The translations under genes and the position numbers were made by a program. This document shows, piece after piece, positions 44,741 to 54,195 of a stretch of DNA of 64,000 nt. Numbering within the stretch: position 1 is the stretch's first letter; the number at the start of each line of letters is the position of its first letter. A model generated the notes under the pieces. It ran no database searches. It was given only the letters and a program-made list of their open reading frames with translations, and was not told the origin of the DNA. The DNA comes from Intrasporangiaceae bacterium (lineage in GTDB: Bacteria > Actinomycetota > Actinomycetes > Actinomycetales > Dermatophilaceae). Location of the stretch: the NCBI GenBank assembly GCA_021324575.1, contig JAJPIW010000019.1, forward strand, positions 1 to 64,000, given 5' to 3'.

Positions 44741-46192
44741 TCAGACGAGGGCGGCCTCACGGAGCGAGGCCTCGCGGCTCGCCGTGGCGGACGCGAGGGC
44801 TGCCGCGTGCGACGCCTCGGCGTCGCCCTGCTCCCGCCACCACGCCTGTCCGGGCTCCGGCAGGGTGTAGATCGGGTCGTAGTAGACGTAGTCGCGGGAC
44901 AGCGCCTCGGTGTCGGCGCCCTCGATCGAGGTGCGGTAGTTCTTGCGCCAGAACGACATGCCGTGCTCGCGGTCGTACTCGTCGACCTGATGCACCCACC
45001 GCTTGCCGACGAACGGGACATCGCACACGATCCGCGGCGTCGCGAACCCGGGCAGGTAGCCCATCATCGCGTGCTGGAGGTGCTGGGCCTCGGCGAGCGA
45101 CATCCGCCAGTGCTCGCTGAACGGGATCATGTCGCACATGTAGAAGTAGTACGGGGTGATCATCGCCTCGTCCTGGAGCGCGAAGCACAGGTCGAGGAGC
45201 GCCTCGGGGGAGTCGTTGACCCCGCGCATGAGGACACCCTGGTTGCGGATCGCGCCGACCCCGGCGGCGAGCATCGCCTTGGCCGCGTCGGCGACGAGCG
45301 GCGTCACCGACTGGGCGGCGTTGACGTGGGTGTGGATCGCCAGGCTGACCCCGCGCGCCCGCGCGACCCCAGCCACCCGGCCCATGCCCTCGACGACGTC
45401 CTCGGCCAGCCAGTGCTGCGGCAGGCCCATGAGCGCCTTGGTCGCGAGCCGGATGTCGCGGATGTTGTCGATCTCGAGCAGCCGCAGGAGGAATGCCTCG
45501 AGGTTCTTCCACGGCATGTTGGCGACGTCGCCGCCGGAGACGACGACGTCACGGACCTGCGGGGTGGTCTGCAGGTAGGCGAGCATCGCGGCATACCGGT
45601 CGACCGGCTTGAGGTCGAACTTGAGCTTGGCGACCTGGGGCGTGGAGTTGCCGACGAGGTCCATGCGGGTGCAGTGGCCGCAGTACTGGGGGCAGGTCGG
45701 GAGCAGCTCGGCGAGGACCTTGGTGGGGTAGCGGTGGGTGAGTCCCTCGGCCGCCCACATGTCGTGCTCGTGCAGGCTGTCGCGGCTCGCGTGCGGGTGG
45801 CTGGGCCAGTCGGTGCGCCGGTCGGAGAAGACGGGGAGCATGTAGCGGCGCACCGGGTCCGCGAGGAAGGCCGCGTCGTATGCCGCGCCGGCGGCGGGCA
45901 TCGGCGTGTCGGTGGCCGGGACCATGGTGTTGAGCATCTGCGGCGGGACGAGCATCGACATCGTGGCCCGCTCGGCCTGGTCGCGCTCGAGGTCGGCGTA
46001 GACGGCGTCGGTCAGCAGGTCGCCCATGACGTCGCGGAGCTGCTTGATGGTCTTGACGCAGTGGGCGCGCTGCCACTGGGCGCTGGCCCACTCCTGCGCC
46101 GTGACCTCGCGCCAGCCCGGCAGCCGCCGCCAGTCCGGCTCGACAAGAGGTCGGCGACGATAGGTGTAGGGCTGCGCCACTGCAGTACTCAT
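44741..46192 (-). CDS. kamA: Lysine 2,3-aminomutase (radical SAM)
   Basis: The 483-residue enzyme has the radical SAM triad CPQYCGHC, the downstream VVVSGGDVANMPW and the PLP-dependent KamA core with TPYYFYMCDMIPFSEHWRMSLAEA. It converts L-lysine to beta-lysine. It is longer than Clostridium KamA (about 416) and lacks an obvious C-terminal cysteine cluster. A TACGCT -10 (46200-46205 on the complement) ends 7 nt before the ATG, so leaderless. It is divergent from the diaminohexanoate dehydrogenase with 34 bp between starts, implying shared control. Confidence 0.88.
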   Translation of the reverse strand: MSTAVAQPYTYRRRPLVEPDWRRLPGWREVTAQEWASAQWQRAHCVKTIKQLRDVMGDLLTDAVYADLERDQAERATMSMLVPPQMLNTMVPATDTPMPAAGAAYDAAFLADPVRRYMLPVFSDRRTDWPSHPHASRDSLHEHDMWAAEGLTHRYPTKVLAELLPTCPQYCGHCTRMDLVGNSTPQVAKLKFDLKPVDRYAAMLAYLQTTPQVRDVVVSGGDVANMPWKNLEAFLLRLLEIDNIRDIRLATKALMGLPQHWLAEDVVEGMGRVAGVARARGVSLAIHTHVNAAQSVTPLVADAAKAMLAAGVGAIRNQGVLMRGVNDSPEALLDLCFALQDEAMITPYYFYMCDMIPFSEHWRMSLAEAQHLQHAMMGYLPGFATPRIVCDVPFVGKRWVHQVDEYDREHGMSFWRKNYRTSIEGADTEALSRDYVYYDPIYTLPEPGQAWWREQGDAEASHAAALASATASREASLREAALV

Positions 46193-46226
46193 GACTCAAA
46201 GCGTACGGGATGTTCTACGCTGATCT

Positions 46227-47351
46227 ATGCATCTCACCGCAATATCTGTGGTTCTGACGTCAGGAACGGGAGAATCTGTGACCATCACGCCTCTGGAGGC
46301 TTCCTCGCCGGTTGGTCTGCACCGGGTCCTCGAGCCGGCCGGCTCGACCCTGCCGCAGGCGGCCCGACGGCTCGACGACCGTGCCGAGCTCTGGCCGGAC
46401 GAGGTGCGGATCGACGTCGAGACCCTCAACCTGGATGCTGCGTCCTACCGGCAGCTGGCCGAGAAGCACACGACCAACGGGGTGCTCGACGGCGACGCGG
46501 TCCGCGAGGAGGTGCTCGCCATCGTCGCCGACCGGGGCAAGATGCAGAACCCCGTGACCGGCTCCGGCGGCATGCTCATCGGCACGGTCGCCGAGGTGGG
46601 TCCGGAGTCCGGACTCGGGCTGGCGGTCGGGGACCACGTCGCGACCCTGGTCTCGCTCTCGCTCACCCCCCTGCACCTCACCGATGCGCTGGCCCGGTGG
46701 GACGGGCGGTCCGAGCGGGTGCCCGCCGCGGGTCACGCCATCCTCTTCGGCCGGTCGATAGCCGCCGTCCTCCCGGAGGACCTGCCCGCGGACCTGTCGC
46801 TGATGGTCATGGACGTCTGTGGCGCGCCCGCCCTGGTGGCCCGGGTGGTGGAGGAGTATGCCGCGCGCGGTGTCTCCCCGTCGGTCCTCGTGCTCGGCGG
46901 TGCCGGCAAGTCCGGGTCCCTCTCCCTTGCGGCAGCGCTCGACCAGGGCGCCGGCCGGCGGATCGCCGTCGTGCCGAACGACCGGGAGGCCGCCGCGCTG
47001 GCCGGCACCGGGCTCGCCGACGCGGTCGTCGTGGCCGACGCCCGTTCGCCGCTCGGTCTCTCCGAGTCCGTTGCCGCCGCGGGTGGTCCGGCAGACATCA
47101 CCGTCGTCTGCGTCGACGTACCGGGCTGCGAGCAGCCGGCCATCCTCTCGACGGCTCAGGGCGGGACGATCATCTTCTTCTCGATGGCGACGAACTTCGC
47201 CGCCGCCGCGTTGGGTGCCGAGGGGGTGGCGGCCGATGTGCGGATGCTGGTGGGGAACGGGTACACACCCGGGCACGCGGCATACGCGCTGGAGCTGTTG
47301 CGCCGCAACGCTCCTGTCCGTGCCCTCTTCGAGTCCCGTCTCGCGGACTGA
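46227..47351 (+). CDS. kdd: L-erythro-3,5-diaminohexanoate dehydrogenase-like enzyme
   Basis: The 374-residue protein matches Kdd of lysine fermentation: GLHRVLEPAGSTLPQAARRLDD near the start, GKMQNPVTGSGGMLIGTV, a Rossmann motif VLVLGGAGKSGSLSLAAA and the late GGTIIFFSMATNFAAAALGAEG. It oxidatively deaminates 3,5-diaminohexanoate with NAD. The enzyme that makes this substrate, beta-lysine 5,6-aminomutase (KamDE), is not in the window, so KamA and Kdd are not a complete path here. TACGCT (46216-46221) ends 5 nt before the ATG, so leaderless. Confidence 0.85.
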   Translation: MHLTAISVVLTSGTGESVTITPLEASSPVGLHRVLEPAGSTLPQAARRLDDRAELWPDEVRIDVETLNLDAASYRQLAEKHTTNGVLDGDAVREEVLAIVADRGKMQNPVTGSGGMLIGTVAEVGPESGLGLAVGDHVATLVSLSLTPLHLTDALARWDGRSERVPAAGHAILFGRSIAAVLPEDLPADLSLMVMDVCGAPALVARVVEEYAARGVSPSVLVLGGAGKSGSLSLAAALDQGAGRRIAVVPNDREAAALAGTGLADAVVVADARSPLGLSESVAAAGGPADITVVCVDVPGCEQPAILSTAQGGTIIFFSMATNFAAAALGAEGVAADVRMLVGNGYTPGHAAYALELLRRNAPVRALFESRLAD

Positions 47352-47359
47352 TCTGCCCG

Positions 47360-47869
47360 TCAGCTGCCGACGGGCTTCACGTCGATGGTTGTGACCTTCG
47401 TCGAGAGGCAGCCGGTCGTCCGGTACGGGATGAACTTCGCGAGCGTCGACCCGGGGACATAGACCCGCAGCCCGTCGACGACCTTGGGTCGGCAGGTGGC
47501 GGCCGGGTAGTTCTGGACGTTGACCATCCGGATCGGGCTGGCGGTGTACTGGCCCGGCCGCAAGGTGATCGTCCGGACGGTTCCGCTGTCCCACGTGGCG
47601 GCTCTCCCGATCTGGGTGCCGTTGCCGTCGCCGACGTAGGAGACGCCCGGGTAGCCGCGTGTGGTGCACGTGCCGCGCGCCACGTTGGTGAACCTCAGGT
47701 CACCGACCCGGCTTCCGGCGGCGCCCGTCACGTTGACGAGGGCGGCCCGCAGGTCGGAGTTGCTGCACTGCGGCACGCCGGCCGCCTGTGCCGCCGACGC
47801 TCCGAGCGTGCCCGCGGTCACCGCGAAGCCCACGGCACACAGCGTCATCAGTGTTGACTTCATCATCAT
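47360..47869 (-). CDS. Secreted DUF4232 protein
   Basis: The 169-residue product has a signal peptide (helix LMTLCAVGFAVTAGTLGASAAQA, cleavage near residue 30) and a beta-sandwich domain with the DUF4232 phrase GSRVGDLRFTNVARGTCTTRGYPGVSYVGDGNG. Four cysteines remain in the mature part, probably two disulfides. A GGGGG ribosome site lies before three successive ATG codons. Function is unknown. Converges with the kdd gene. Confidence 0.8.
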   Translation of the reverse strand: MMMKSTLMTLCAVGFAVTAGTLGASAAQAAGVPQCSNSDLRAALVNVTGAAGSRVGDLRFTNVARGTCTTRGYPGVSYVGDGNGTQIGRAATWDSGTVRTITLRPGQYTASPIRMVNVQNYPAATCRPKVVDGLRVYVPGSTLAKFIPYRTTGCLSTKVTTIDVKPVGS

Positions 47870-48035
47870 CGAAACCCCCTGGTTTCGTCGCGGCGGGCGG
47901 TTGCCCGCCTCCCCTTAAGACTCCGTTCGATCCACTCGGGTTGGCTCAGCCCCCGGCCGGGGCGCGTTTGCGCCCATGACGCCAATGACCGGACTCACGC
48001 CGCGAACCGGGTCCGTGCACGCTAGGTTCGGGCTC

Positions 48036-50099
48036 GTGGCAACGAGCATCTACCTCGCCGGCACCGACGCCGGTTCGGGCAAGTCCGCGGTGGCCGTCGG
48101 TCTCCTCGACCAGGTCTCACGCAGGGCGGGCCGGGTCGGCGTCTTCCGGCCGGTCGTCCACGACCTCGACCATGATCCGGTCCTCGACCTGCTCGGCAGC
48201 AGGCTGCCGGACGGCCTGGCCAATGCGCGCGCGGGGGTGACCTACGCCGACCTGCACACGGCTCCGGGGGCAGCCATGGAGCGGATCGTCGACCACTTCC
48301 ATGACCTTGCGGCGCATGTCGACTCCGTCCTCGTCGTGGGGACCGACTTCGCAGACGTGGCCGCGCAGACCGAGTTCACGATGAACGCCGAGATCGCCGC
48401 CAACCTCGGGGCTCCCATGGTCCTCGTCATCCCGGCGGCGGAGCGCTCGCCCGGCGACATCGCGACCGCCGCCCGACTGGCGGCCGACACGGCCCGGGCC
48501 GGGCACGCGGGCGTCGCCATGGTGATCGCGAACCAGGTGCAGGAGAAGGACGTGGCGGAGGTGCAGGCTGCCCTGACCTCGGCGGGCCCGGACATCGACT
48601 CCGTCGCCCTGCCCGACGTCGTCCTGCTCCGCGCCCCCACCATCGCCGACCTCATGGTCGCCTGCGACGGGACCTTGGTGCATGGTGACCCCGCCCTGCT
48701 GGATCGCGAGTGCCTCGGCCTCGTCGTGGCCGCCATGACCATGCCGCACGTTCTCGACCGGCTCGTCGAGGGCGGCGTCGTGGTCTGCCCGGGGGACCGT
48801 GAGGAGGTCCTGCTCGCCACCTTGCTGGCGCACCGAGCCAAGACCTTCCCGTCGCTGTCGGGGATCGTCCTCAACGGCGGGTTCGAGCCGTCCACCCAGG
48901 TCGCGCGGCTCATCGACGGCATCGACGTCTCGTTGCCGGTCGTCGCCGCGCCCGGCGGCACGATGCCCACCGCGCTGGCTCTCTCCTCGGCCACCGGCCA
49001 GATCCGGGCGACCTCGACCCGCAAGATCGAGGTGGCAGTGGCCCTGGCCGAGGAGTACCTGCGGGAGTCCGACCTCTGGGAGCGGGTGGACATCACCGAG
49101 CGCTCCGACGTCGTCACCCCGCTCATGTTCGAGCACCAGATCGTCGAGGGCGCCCGCACCGCCCGCGCCCACATCGTCCTTCCCGAGGGCGGCGAGCCGC
49201 GAATCATCCAGGCCGCAGCGGCCGTCCTGGCCAGGGGTATCGCCGAGGTCACCCTCCTCGGCGACGACGACGTCATCCGTGGCCACGCCGCTGCGCTCGG
49301 GGTGGACATCGCGGCGGCCCAGGTCGTCGACCCCGCGACCAGTCCATGGCGTGCGGCGTTCGCCGGGGAGTACGCGCGGCTGCGCGCCCACAAGGGCGTC
49401 ACGGCAGACCAGGCTGCCGACATCGTCGTCGACCCGTCGTACTTCGGAACCCTCATGGTCCACTTCGGCCACGCCGACGGGATGGTGTCCGGGTCGGTCA
49501 CGACGACCGCCGCGACGGTCCGCCCGGCCCTGGAGATCGTCCGGACCGCTCCCGATGTCTCCATCGTCTCCAGCGTCTTCTTCATGTGCCTCGCCGACCG
49601 CGTCCTCGTCTACGGGGACTGCGCGATCAACCCGGACCCGAGCGCGGAGCAGCTCGCCGACATCGCCATCTCGTCGGCGCGAACGGCCCAGCTCTTCGGG
49701 ATCGAGCCACGCATCGCGATGTTGTCCTACTCCACCGGAGCCTCGGGGACCGGAGCCGACGTCGACAAGGTCCGGACGGCGACCGGGCTCGTCCACGACC
49801 GCGCGCCGGACCTGCTCGTCGAGGGACCGATCCAGTACGACGCGGCGGTGGACCCCTCCGTCGCCGCTGCCAAGCTCGGCGACAGCCTCGTCGCCGGCCG
49901 GGCCAACGTCCTGGTCTTCCCCGACCTCAACACGGGCAACAACACCTACAAGGCCGTCCAGCGCAGCGCCCGGGCCGTCGCGATCGGGCCCGTGCTCCAG
50001 GGGCTGGCCAGGCCGATCAACGACCTGTCTCGTGGCGCTCTCGTCCGCGACATCGTCAACACCGTTGCCATCACTGCCATCCAGGCCGGTCGGCGATGA
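48036..50099 (+). CDS. pta: Phosphate acetyltransferase
   Basis: The 687-residue long-form Pta has an N-terminal P-loop domain (GTDAGSGKSAVAVGLL), a DRTGG regulatory region and the C-terminal catalytic domain from about residue 365 (GSVTTTAATVRPAL, SSVFFMCL, NVLVFPDLNTGNNTYKAVQRSA). It interconverts acetyl-CoA and acetyl phosphate. GTG 48036 is chosen over an upstream ATG at 47976 because TAGGTT (48023-48028) ends exactly 7 nt before it. It overlaps ackA by ATGA. Region 47870-48022 holds nothing else I can name. Confidence 0.95.
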   Translation: MATSIYLAGTDAGSGKSAVAVGLLDQVSRRAGRVGVFRPVVHDLDHDPVLDLLGSRLPDGLANARAGVTYADLHTAPGAAMERIVDHFHDLAAHVDSVLVVGTDFADVAAQTEFTMNAEIAANLGAPMVLVIPAAERSPGDIATAARLAADTARAGHAGVAMVIANQVQEKDVAEVQAALTSAGPDIDSVALPDVVLLRAPTIADLMVACDGTLVHGDPALLDRECLGLVVAAMTMPHVLDRLVEGGVVVCPGDREEVLLATLLAHRAKTFPSLSGIVLNGGFEPSTQVARLIDGIDVSLPVVAAPGGTMPTALALSSATGQIRATSTRKIEVAVALAEEYLRESDLWERVDITERSDVVTPLMFEHQIVEGARTARAHIVLPEGGEPRIIQAAAAVLARGIAEVTLLGDDDVIRGHAAALGVDIAAAQVVDPATSPWRAAFAGEYARLRAHKGVTADQAADIVVDPSYFGTLMVHFGHADGMVSGSVTTTAATVRPALEIVRTAPDVSIVSSVFFMCLADRVLVYGDCAINPDPSAEQLADIAISSARTAQLFGIEPRIAMLSYSTGASGTGADVDKVRTATGLVHDRAPDLLVEGPIQYDAAVDPSVAAAKLGDSLVAGRANVLVFPDLNTGNNTYKAVQRSARAVAIGPVLQGLARPINDLSRGALVRDIVNTVAITAIQAGRR

Positions 50100-51286
50100 C
50101 TGACCGTCGTCTCGTCCTCGTCATCAACTCGGGGTCGTCGTCACTGAAGTACCAGCTGCTCGACCCGGCGAGCGGCAGCACCCAGACCCGCGGGATCGTC
50201 GAGCGGATCGGCGGGGTCGCGCGCTTGCGGCATACGGTCGGGGACCGGACGCATGAGGCCGACGTCGACTGCGCCGACCACGGCAGTGCGCTGCGTGTCG
50301 CCATGGAGGCGATGGCCGAGCATGGGCCGCACCTCGACCCGGACGCTCTACTGGCCGTCGGCCACCGGGTCGTCCATGGTGGCTCACGGTTCAGCGCCCC
50401 GGTCCGGATCGATGATGCCGTCCGGGCGGCGATCGCGGAGCTCGTGCCACTGGCCCCACTGCACAACCCGGCCAACCTGCGCGGTATCGAGGCGACCCTG
50501 GCTGCCTTCCCGCAGGTGCCCCAGGTCGCGGTATTCGACACGGCCTTCCACCACACGATCCCTGCCGAAGCCCACACGTATGCCGTGCCCGCGGCCTGGC
50601 GTAGCGAGTACGGAGTGCGTCGCTACGGCTTTCACGGCACGTCGGTCGCCTGCGTCTCCCGTCGGGCCGCCGAGCTGCTCGGGCTGACGCCGGAGGAGAC
50701 CCGGCTCGTCGTCCTCCACCTCGGCAACGGGTGCAGCGCGACCGCCGTGTCCGGTGGGCGCAGCGTCGACACCTCGATGGGGATCTCGCCCCTCGAAGGC
50801 CTCGTCATGGGTACCCGCTCCGGCGACGTCGACCCGGCCCTGCCGGCCTACCTGGCCCGCGTCGCAGAGGTGGACTCCGCGGCATACGACAACGCCCTGA
50901 ACACCCGGAGCGGACTGCTCGGCCTGGCCGGGGTGTCCGACTTCCGCGAGGTCGAGGAACGCCGTGCGGCCGGGGACTCCGACGCCGCCCTCGCCTTCGA
51001 CGTCGCGGTCCACCGGATCGTCAAGTACGTCGGGGCGTATGCCGCGGTGCTGGGCGGGCTGGGCGCGGTCGTCTTCACCGGCGGGATCGGCGAGAACAGC
51101 GCCGGCCTGCGCTCGGCCGTGCTCGGCCGGCTGGGTGGCTTGGGAGTGCAGCTCGACGACGACGCCAATGCCGGGGCGAGGGGCGAGGCACGCCTCACGA
51201 CGGACGACAGCCCGGTGGCGGCGTGGGTGGTACCGACCAACGAGGAGCTGGAGATCGCTCGTGACTGCGCGGCTCTCCTGCGCTGA
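50096..51286 (+). CDS. ackA: Acetate kinase
   Basis: The 396-residue kinase has the family signatures LVINSGSSSLKYQL, GHRVVHGG, FDTAFH, YGFHGTS, HLGNGCSATAV, DTSMGISPLEGLVMGTRSGDVDP and FTGGIGENSAGLR. It makes ATP and acetate from acetyl phosphate. It starts within the pta stop, forming the classic two-gene overflow pathway. Confidence 0.97.
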   Translation: MTDRRLVLVINSGSSSLKYQLLDPASGSTQTRGIVERIGGVARLRHTVGDRTHEADVDCADHGSALRVAMEAMAEHGPHLDPDALLAVGHRVVHGGSRFSAPVRIDDAVRAAIAELVPLAPLHNPANLRGIEATLAAFPQVPQVAVFDTAFHHTIPAEAHTYAVPAAWRSEYGVRRYGFHGTSVACVSRRAAELLGLTPEETRLVVLHLGNGCSATAVSGGRSVDTSMGISPLEGLVMGTRSGDVDPALPAYLARVAEVDSAAYDNALNTRSGLLGLAGVSDFREVEERRAAGDSDAALAFDVAVHRIVKYVGAYAAVLGGLGAVVFTGGIGENSAGLRSAVLGRLGGLGVQLDDDANAGARGEARLTTDDSPVAAWVVPTNEELEIARDCAALLR

Positions 51287-51319
51287 GCTCCGAACCGAAC
51301 TCGCGCGAGAGGACATCTG

Positions 51320-52084
51320 ATGGGCTGGCTCGGCAGTCTCTTGCAGAAGGTGAGGGATCGGGTCGCGGGTGTCGCGCCACAGCCTGTCCCACCGGGTCAG
51401 CTGGCGACGGTCGAGGACGTCATCACCCGGTTGGGCCAGCTCGGCAGCCAGCTCGGCGGTGATGGTGTCGGCGCCTTCAACGCCATGTACCTGCGGGTCA
51501 CCCAGGAGATCTGCGACAAGATCCACGAAGGCTTCTTTGCCGATGCAGCGTTCGTGGAGCGCCTCGACGTCGTCTTTGCCGGGCTCTACATCGACGCGGC
51601 GACCGCTGGGCCAGACGCGCGCGCGGCCTGTTGGGCCCCGGTCTTCGATGTCGGGGACAACCGGTCCTGTCTGCCCATCCAGTTCGCGATCGCCGGCATG
51701 AACGCCCACATCAACCACGACCTGCCGGTCGCTGTCGTCACCACCTGCCGACAGCTCGGGCACTCCCCGGACAGCCCCGGTCTGCAGGCCGACTACAACC
51801 GGGTGATGGATGTGCTGACCGCGATCCAGCAGGAGATCCGCGAGTCCTTCCTGTCGGGCGTCGAGCTCGCGGTCGACCACCAGATCGCGCCGGTCGCCGA
51901 CCTCGTCGGCACCTGGAGCATTGCCCGGGCCCGCGAGGCCGCCTGGACCACGGCGGAAGTCCTGTGGCGGCTCAACGACGCAGGACCGGTGCGAGCGGAC
52001 TTCCTGGACACTCTGGACCGCACCGTCGGCATGACGAGCAGGTGCCTTCTGTTCCCCGTGGGCATGGGGCCCGCGCCCATCTAG
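51320..52084 (+). CDS. DUF5995 family protein
   Basis: The 254-residue, mostly helical protein has the DUF5995 pattern: GDGVGAFNAMYLRVTQEI, FFADAAFVERLDVVFAGLY, RSCLPIQFAIAGMNAHINHDLPVAVVTTC and VADLVGTWSIARAREAAW. Conserved histidines in NAHINHDL could bind a metal. Its function is unknown. It begins 34 bp after ackA, with AGAGGA upstream, and could be co-transcribed. Confidence 0.75.
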   Translation: MGWLGSLLQKVRDRVAGVAPQPVPPGQLATVEDVITRLGQLGSQLGGDGVGAFNAMYLRVTQEICDKIHEGFFADAAFVERLDVVFAGLYIDAATAGPDARAACWAPVFDVGDNRSCLPIQFAIAGMNAHINHDLPVAVVTTCRQLGHSPDSPGLQADYNRVMDVLTAIQQEIRESFLSGVELAVDHQIAPVADLVGTWSIARAREAAWTTAEVLWRLNDAGPVRADFLDTLDRTVGMTSRCLLFPVGMGPAPI

Positions 52085-52121
52085 GCCGCGCCCGCCGGGG
52101 CCCCGGGCTACTGCCCCAGGG

Positions 52122-52216
52122 TCAGAAGGGTGGTGGTTCGGCGTCGCGGGCGTCACGTTCGGCTGCCCGTTGGGCGGTGAGGCGTTGCGCGTCCGCCACG
52201 GCTTGGGTGGCTGTAC
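52122..52216 (-). pseudogene. Possible 3' relic of an HNH/DUF222 endonuclease gene
   Basis: Reading the complement, about 30 codons end AQRLTAQRAAERDARDAEPPPF followed by TGA; the upstream in-frame limit is another TGA. The Ala/Arg-rich helix and PPF terminus look like the end of the DUF222-HNH proteins abundant in actinobacteria. No remainder of such a gene is seen. The call rests on a short, low-complexity match. Confidence 0.25.
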
Positions 52217-52300
52217 ATCATACACCCGTGCGAGTGTCGACCGGAGTTATCCACACCACCAATTCCTTTGTGCCAGTTTGCCGTTCGGCCTCGGGAGGGG

Positions 52301-53695
52301 CTATACGAGGGCGCCGAGGAGGGCGTTCTCGACGACCTCGGACAGGGCCGGGTGGATCCAGTACTGACCCTTGGCCACCTCCTCGGCACTCTGGCCGAGG
52401 CTCGCGCCCTGGATCAGGGGCTGGATGAGCGTGCTCGCCTGCTGACCCATGCAGTGCGCCGCGAGGATGGCATGGGTGTCGGGGTCGATGAGCACCTTGA
52501 GGAAGCTGGTGTGGTCCTCCAGGGCCCAGCCGTATGCCGTGTCGCCGAACCTCTGCACGTAGCACCGGAACGGCCGCCCGGCGTCGACGAGCTGCTGCTC
52601 CGTCGGCCCGACAGCGGCGATCTGGGGGTGGCTGAAGACCGCGTGCGGGACGAACCGGTGGTCGCTGGCGATGAGCTGGTCGGGGTGGGCGAGGTTGTGC
52701 TTGACGACCCGCATCTCGTGGTTGGCGACGTGCTTGAGGGCGTAGTCGCTCGAGACGTCACCCAGCGCGCAGACCCCCGGGACCGAAGTCCGCTGGTACT
52801 CGTCGACGACCAGCCGTCCGTCGTCGTGCATCGCCAGTCCCGCTGCGGCACAGTCGAGCTGGTCAGTATTGGGCACCCGTCCGACGGCGAGGAGCACGGC
52901 GTCAACCTGGAGGTCGGAGTGCTCGGACCCATGGTCGAGCCGGAGGTTCCACACGTCCCCGTCGCGGGAGGCCGAGGAGATCGTGGTGCCGAGGTCAACC
53001 GTGAAACGCTCGCGAGCCAGCCGGGTGAACGCCGAGCGGATGCTCCCGTCGTGGGAGCGCAGCAAGGTCGAGCCTCGGTGGATCCACGTGACCTCCGAGC
53101 CGTAGGCATCGAGCACGTGCGCGAACTCGGCGGCGATGAACCCGCCGCCGACGATGGCGATCCGGCGGGGGAGGGTGGCCATCCGCATGATCGTGTCGCT
53201 CGTGTGGACACCGTGGGCAGGGTCGACGCGGTCCAGCCCGGGCACGTCGAGGAGGCGCGGTCTCCCCCCGGCCGCGACGACCCAGCGATCGGCGGTCACG
53301 GTGACGCCCGTGCCGGTGTCGAGGGTCATCGGCCCGACGAACCTGGCGTCCGCGCGGTAGACCGTGATGTGCGGGTCCACTTCCCGGTACTTCTCGCCGG
53401 CCGCCGCGATGGGGTCGATCCGCCCGAAGACACGGTCCCGGATCGCGGCCCAGTCGGCCCGGGCACCGGTGATCGTCACCCCCAGCTCGGCTGCCTCCCG
53501 AGCCTCCACGATCCGGTCGGCCGGCAGGACGAACATCTTGGTCGGGATGCAGCCGACGTTGAGGCACGTCCCGCCGAAGGTGCCGCGCTCCACCAGCCCG
53601 ATGTCGAGGTCATCGAGCTCGGGCCCGAGGACCGAGTTGCCCGATCCGGTCCCGATGACGACGAGGTCGTGATGACGCGTGTCCGAGGTGCCCAT
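52301..53695 (-). CDS. mtr: Mycothione reductase
   Basis: This 464-residue FAD/NADPH disulfide reductase has the redox pair Cys44-Cys49 in GGTCLNVGCIPTK, the NADPH motif GGGFIAAEFAHVLDAYGS, the FAD motif GVCALGDV and the dimer-interface His-Glu pair in YWIHPALSEVVENAL. It keeps mycothiol reduced. The adjacent NADPH and mycothiol context supports Mtr rather than lipoamide or glutathione reductase. TAGCCT (53702-53707 on the complement) ends 6 nt before the ATG and overlaps the stop of the upstream gene. Confidence 0.92.
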   Translation of the reverse strand: MGTSDTRHHDLVVIGTGSGNSVLGPELDDLDIGLVERGTFGGTCLNVGCIPTKMFVLPADRIVEAREAAELGVTITGARADWAAIRDRVFGRIDPIAAAGEKYREVDPHITVYRADARFVGPMTLDTGTGVTVTADRWVVAAGGRPRLLDVPGLDRVDPAHGVHTSDTIMRMATLPRRIAIVGGGFIAAEFAHVLDAYGSEVTWIHRGSTLLRSHDGSIRSAFTRLARERFTVDLGTTISSASRDGDVWNLRLDHGSEHSDLQVDAVLLAVGRVPNTDQLDCAAAGLAMHDDGRLVVDEYQRTSVPGVCALGDVSSDYALKHVANHEMRVVKHNLAHPDQLIASDHRFVPHAVFSHPQIAAVGPTEQQLVDAGRPFRCYVQRFGDTAYGWALEDHTSFLKVLIDPDTHAILAAHCMGQQASTLIQPLIQGASLGQSAEEVAKGQYWIHPALSEVVENALLGALV

Positions 53696-53704
53696 GGCGC
53701 AAGG

Positions 53705-54106
53705 CTAGGCCCCGGCCACCGGCCGCTCTTCGAGCACGGGCAGCTCGACGAACTCGGTCACCTGGACGGCCCGCAGGACCACTCGCGCCGCTGCCGGCAT
53801 ACGGGCCAGTCCGACTGCCGCCGGAAGCCTGACCGGAGCGCCCAGGGTGACGATCCGGCGTCCCATCCGGATCCGGCAGCCCTTGGCGGCCCGAACGTTG
53901 CGCAGCCAGTCGACCCGGCTGCCGTAGGTGAGGGCGAAGGTCACCGTGTCGCCATGCCGGAACGCGTTGACCGGGATCCGGTAGACCCGGCCGGACTTCC
54001 GGCCGACGTGCTCGAGCTCGACGAACGGACCGTGGCCGGCGAGGTGGATGAGCAGCTTGTTGCCGACGGCCTTGTTGAACCGGGTCACTGCGCGGGGGAT
54101 GGCCAT
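53705..54106 (-). CDS. Deazaflavin-dependent nitroreductase-family protein
   Basis: The 133-residue split-barrel protein of the DDN/F420-dependent group has ELEHVGRKSGRVYRIPVNAFRHGDTVTFALTYGSRVDWLRNVRAAKGCRIRMG. The KSGR and WLRN segments are typical of this family. It probably binds F420 and reduces quinones or xenobiotics. Its TAG stop doubles as the first half of the mtr -10. Confidence 0.85.
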   Translation of the reverse strand: MAIPRAVTRFNKAVGNKLLIHLAGHGPFVELEHVGRKSGRVYRIPVNAFRHGDTVTFALTYGSRVDWLRNVRAAKGCRIRMGRRIVTLGAPVRLPAAVGLARMPAAARVVLRAVQVTEFVELPVLEERPVAGA

Positions 54107-54195
54107 CGCCCCACCGTATGCCGCACGACCGCGCGCACCCCTGTGAACCGGACAGCCGCGGACCTTCCGCCGGCTCTGCAGCGTGAGGAGCGAAC

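Noticed and set aside
44807-47857. Very long frame (about 1,000 codons) on the + strand
   Set aside because: It is antisense to kamA and out of frame with kdd, with an Arg/Gly/Val-rich composition typical of GC-rich shadow frames; kamA, kdd and the DUF4232 gene explain the region.
52247-52255. Replication origin suggested by TTATCCACA
   Set aside because: A single DnaA box without an AT-rich region, dnaA or dnaN nearby.
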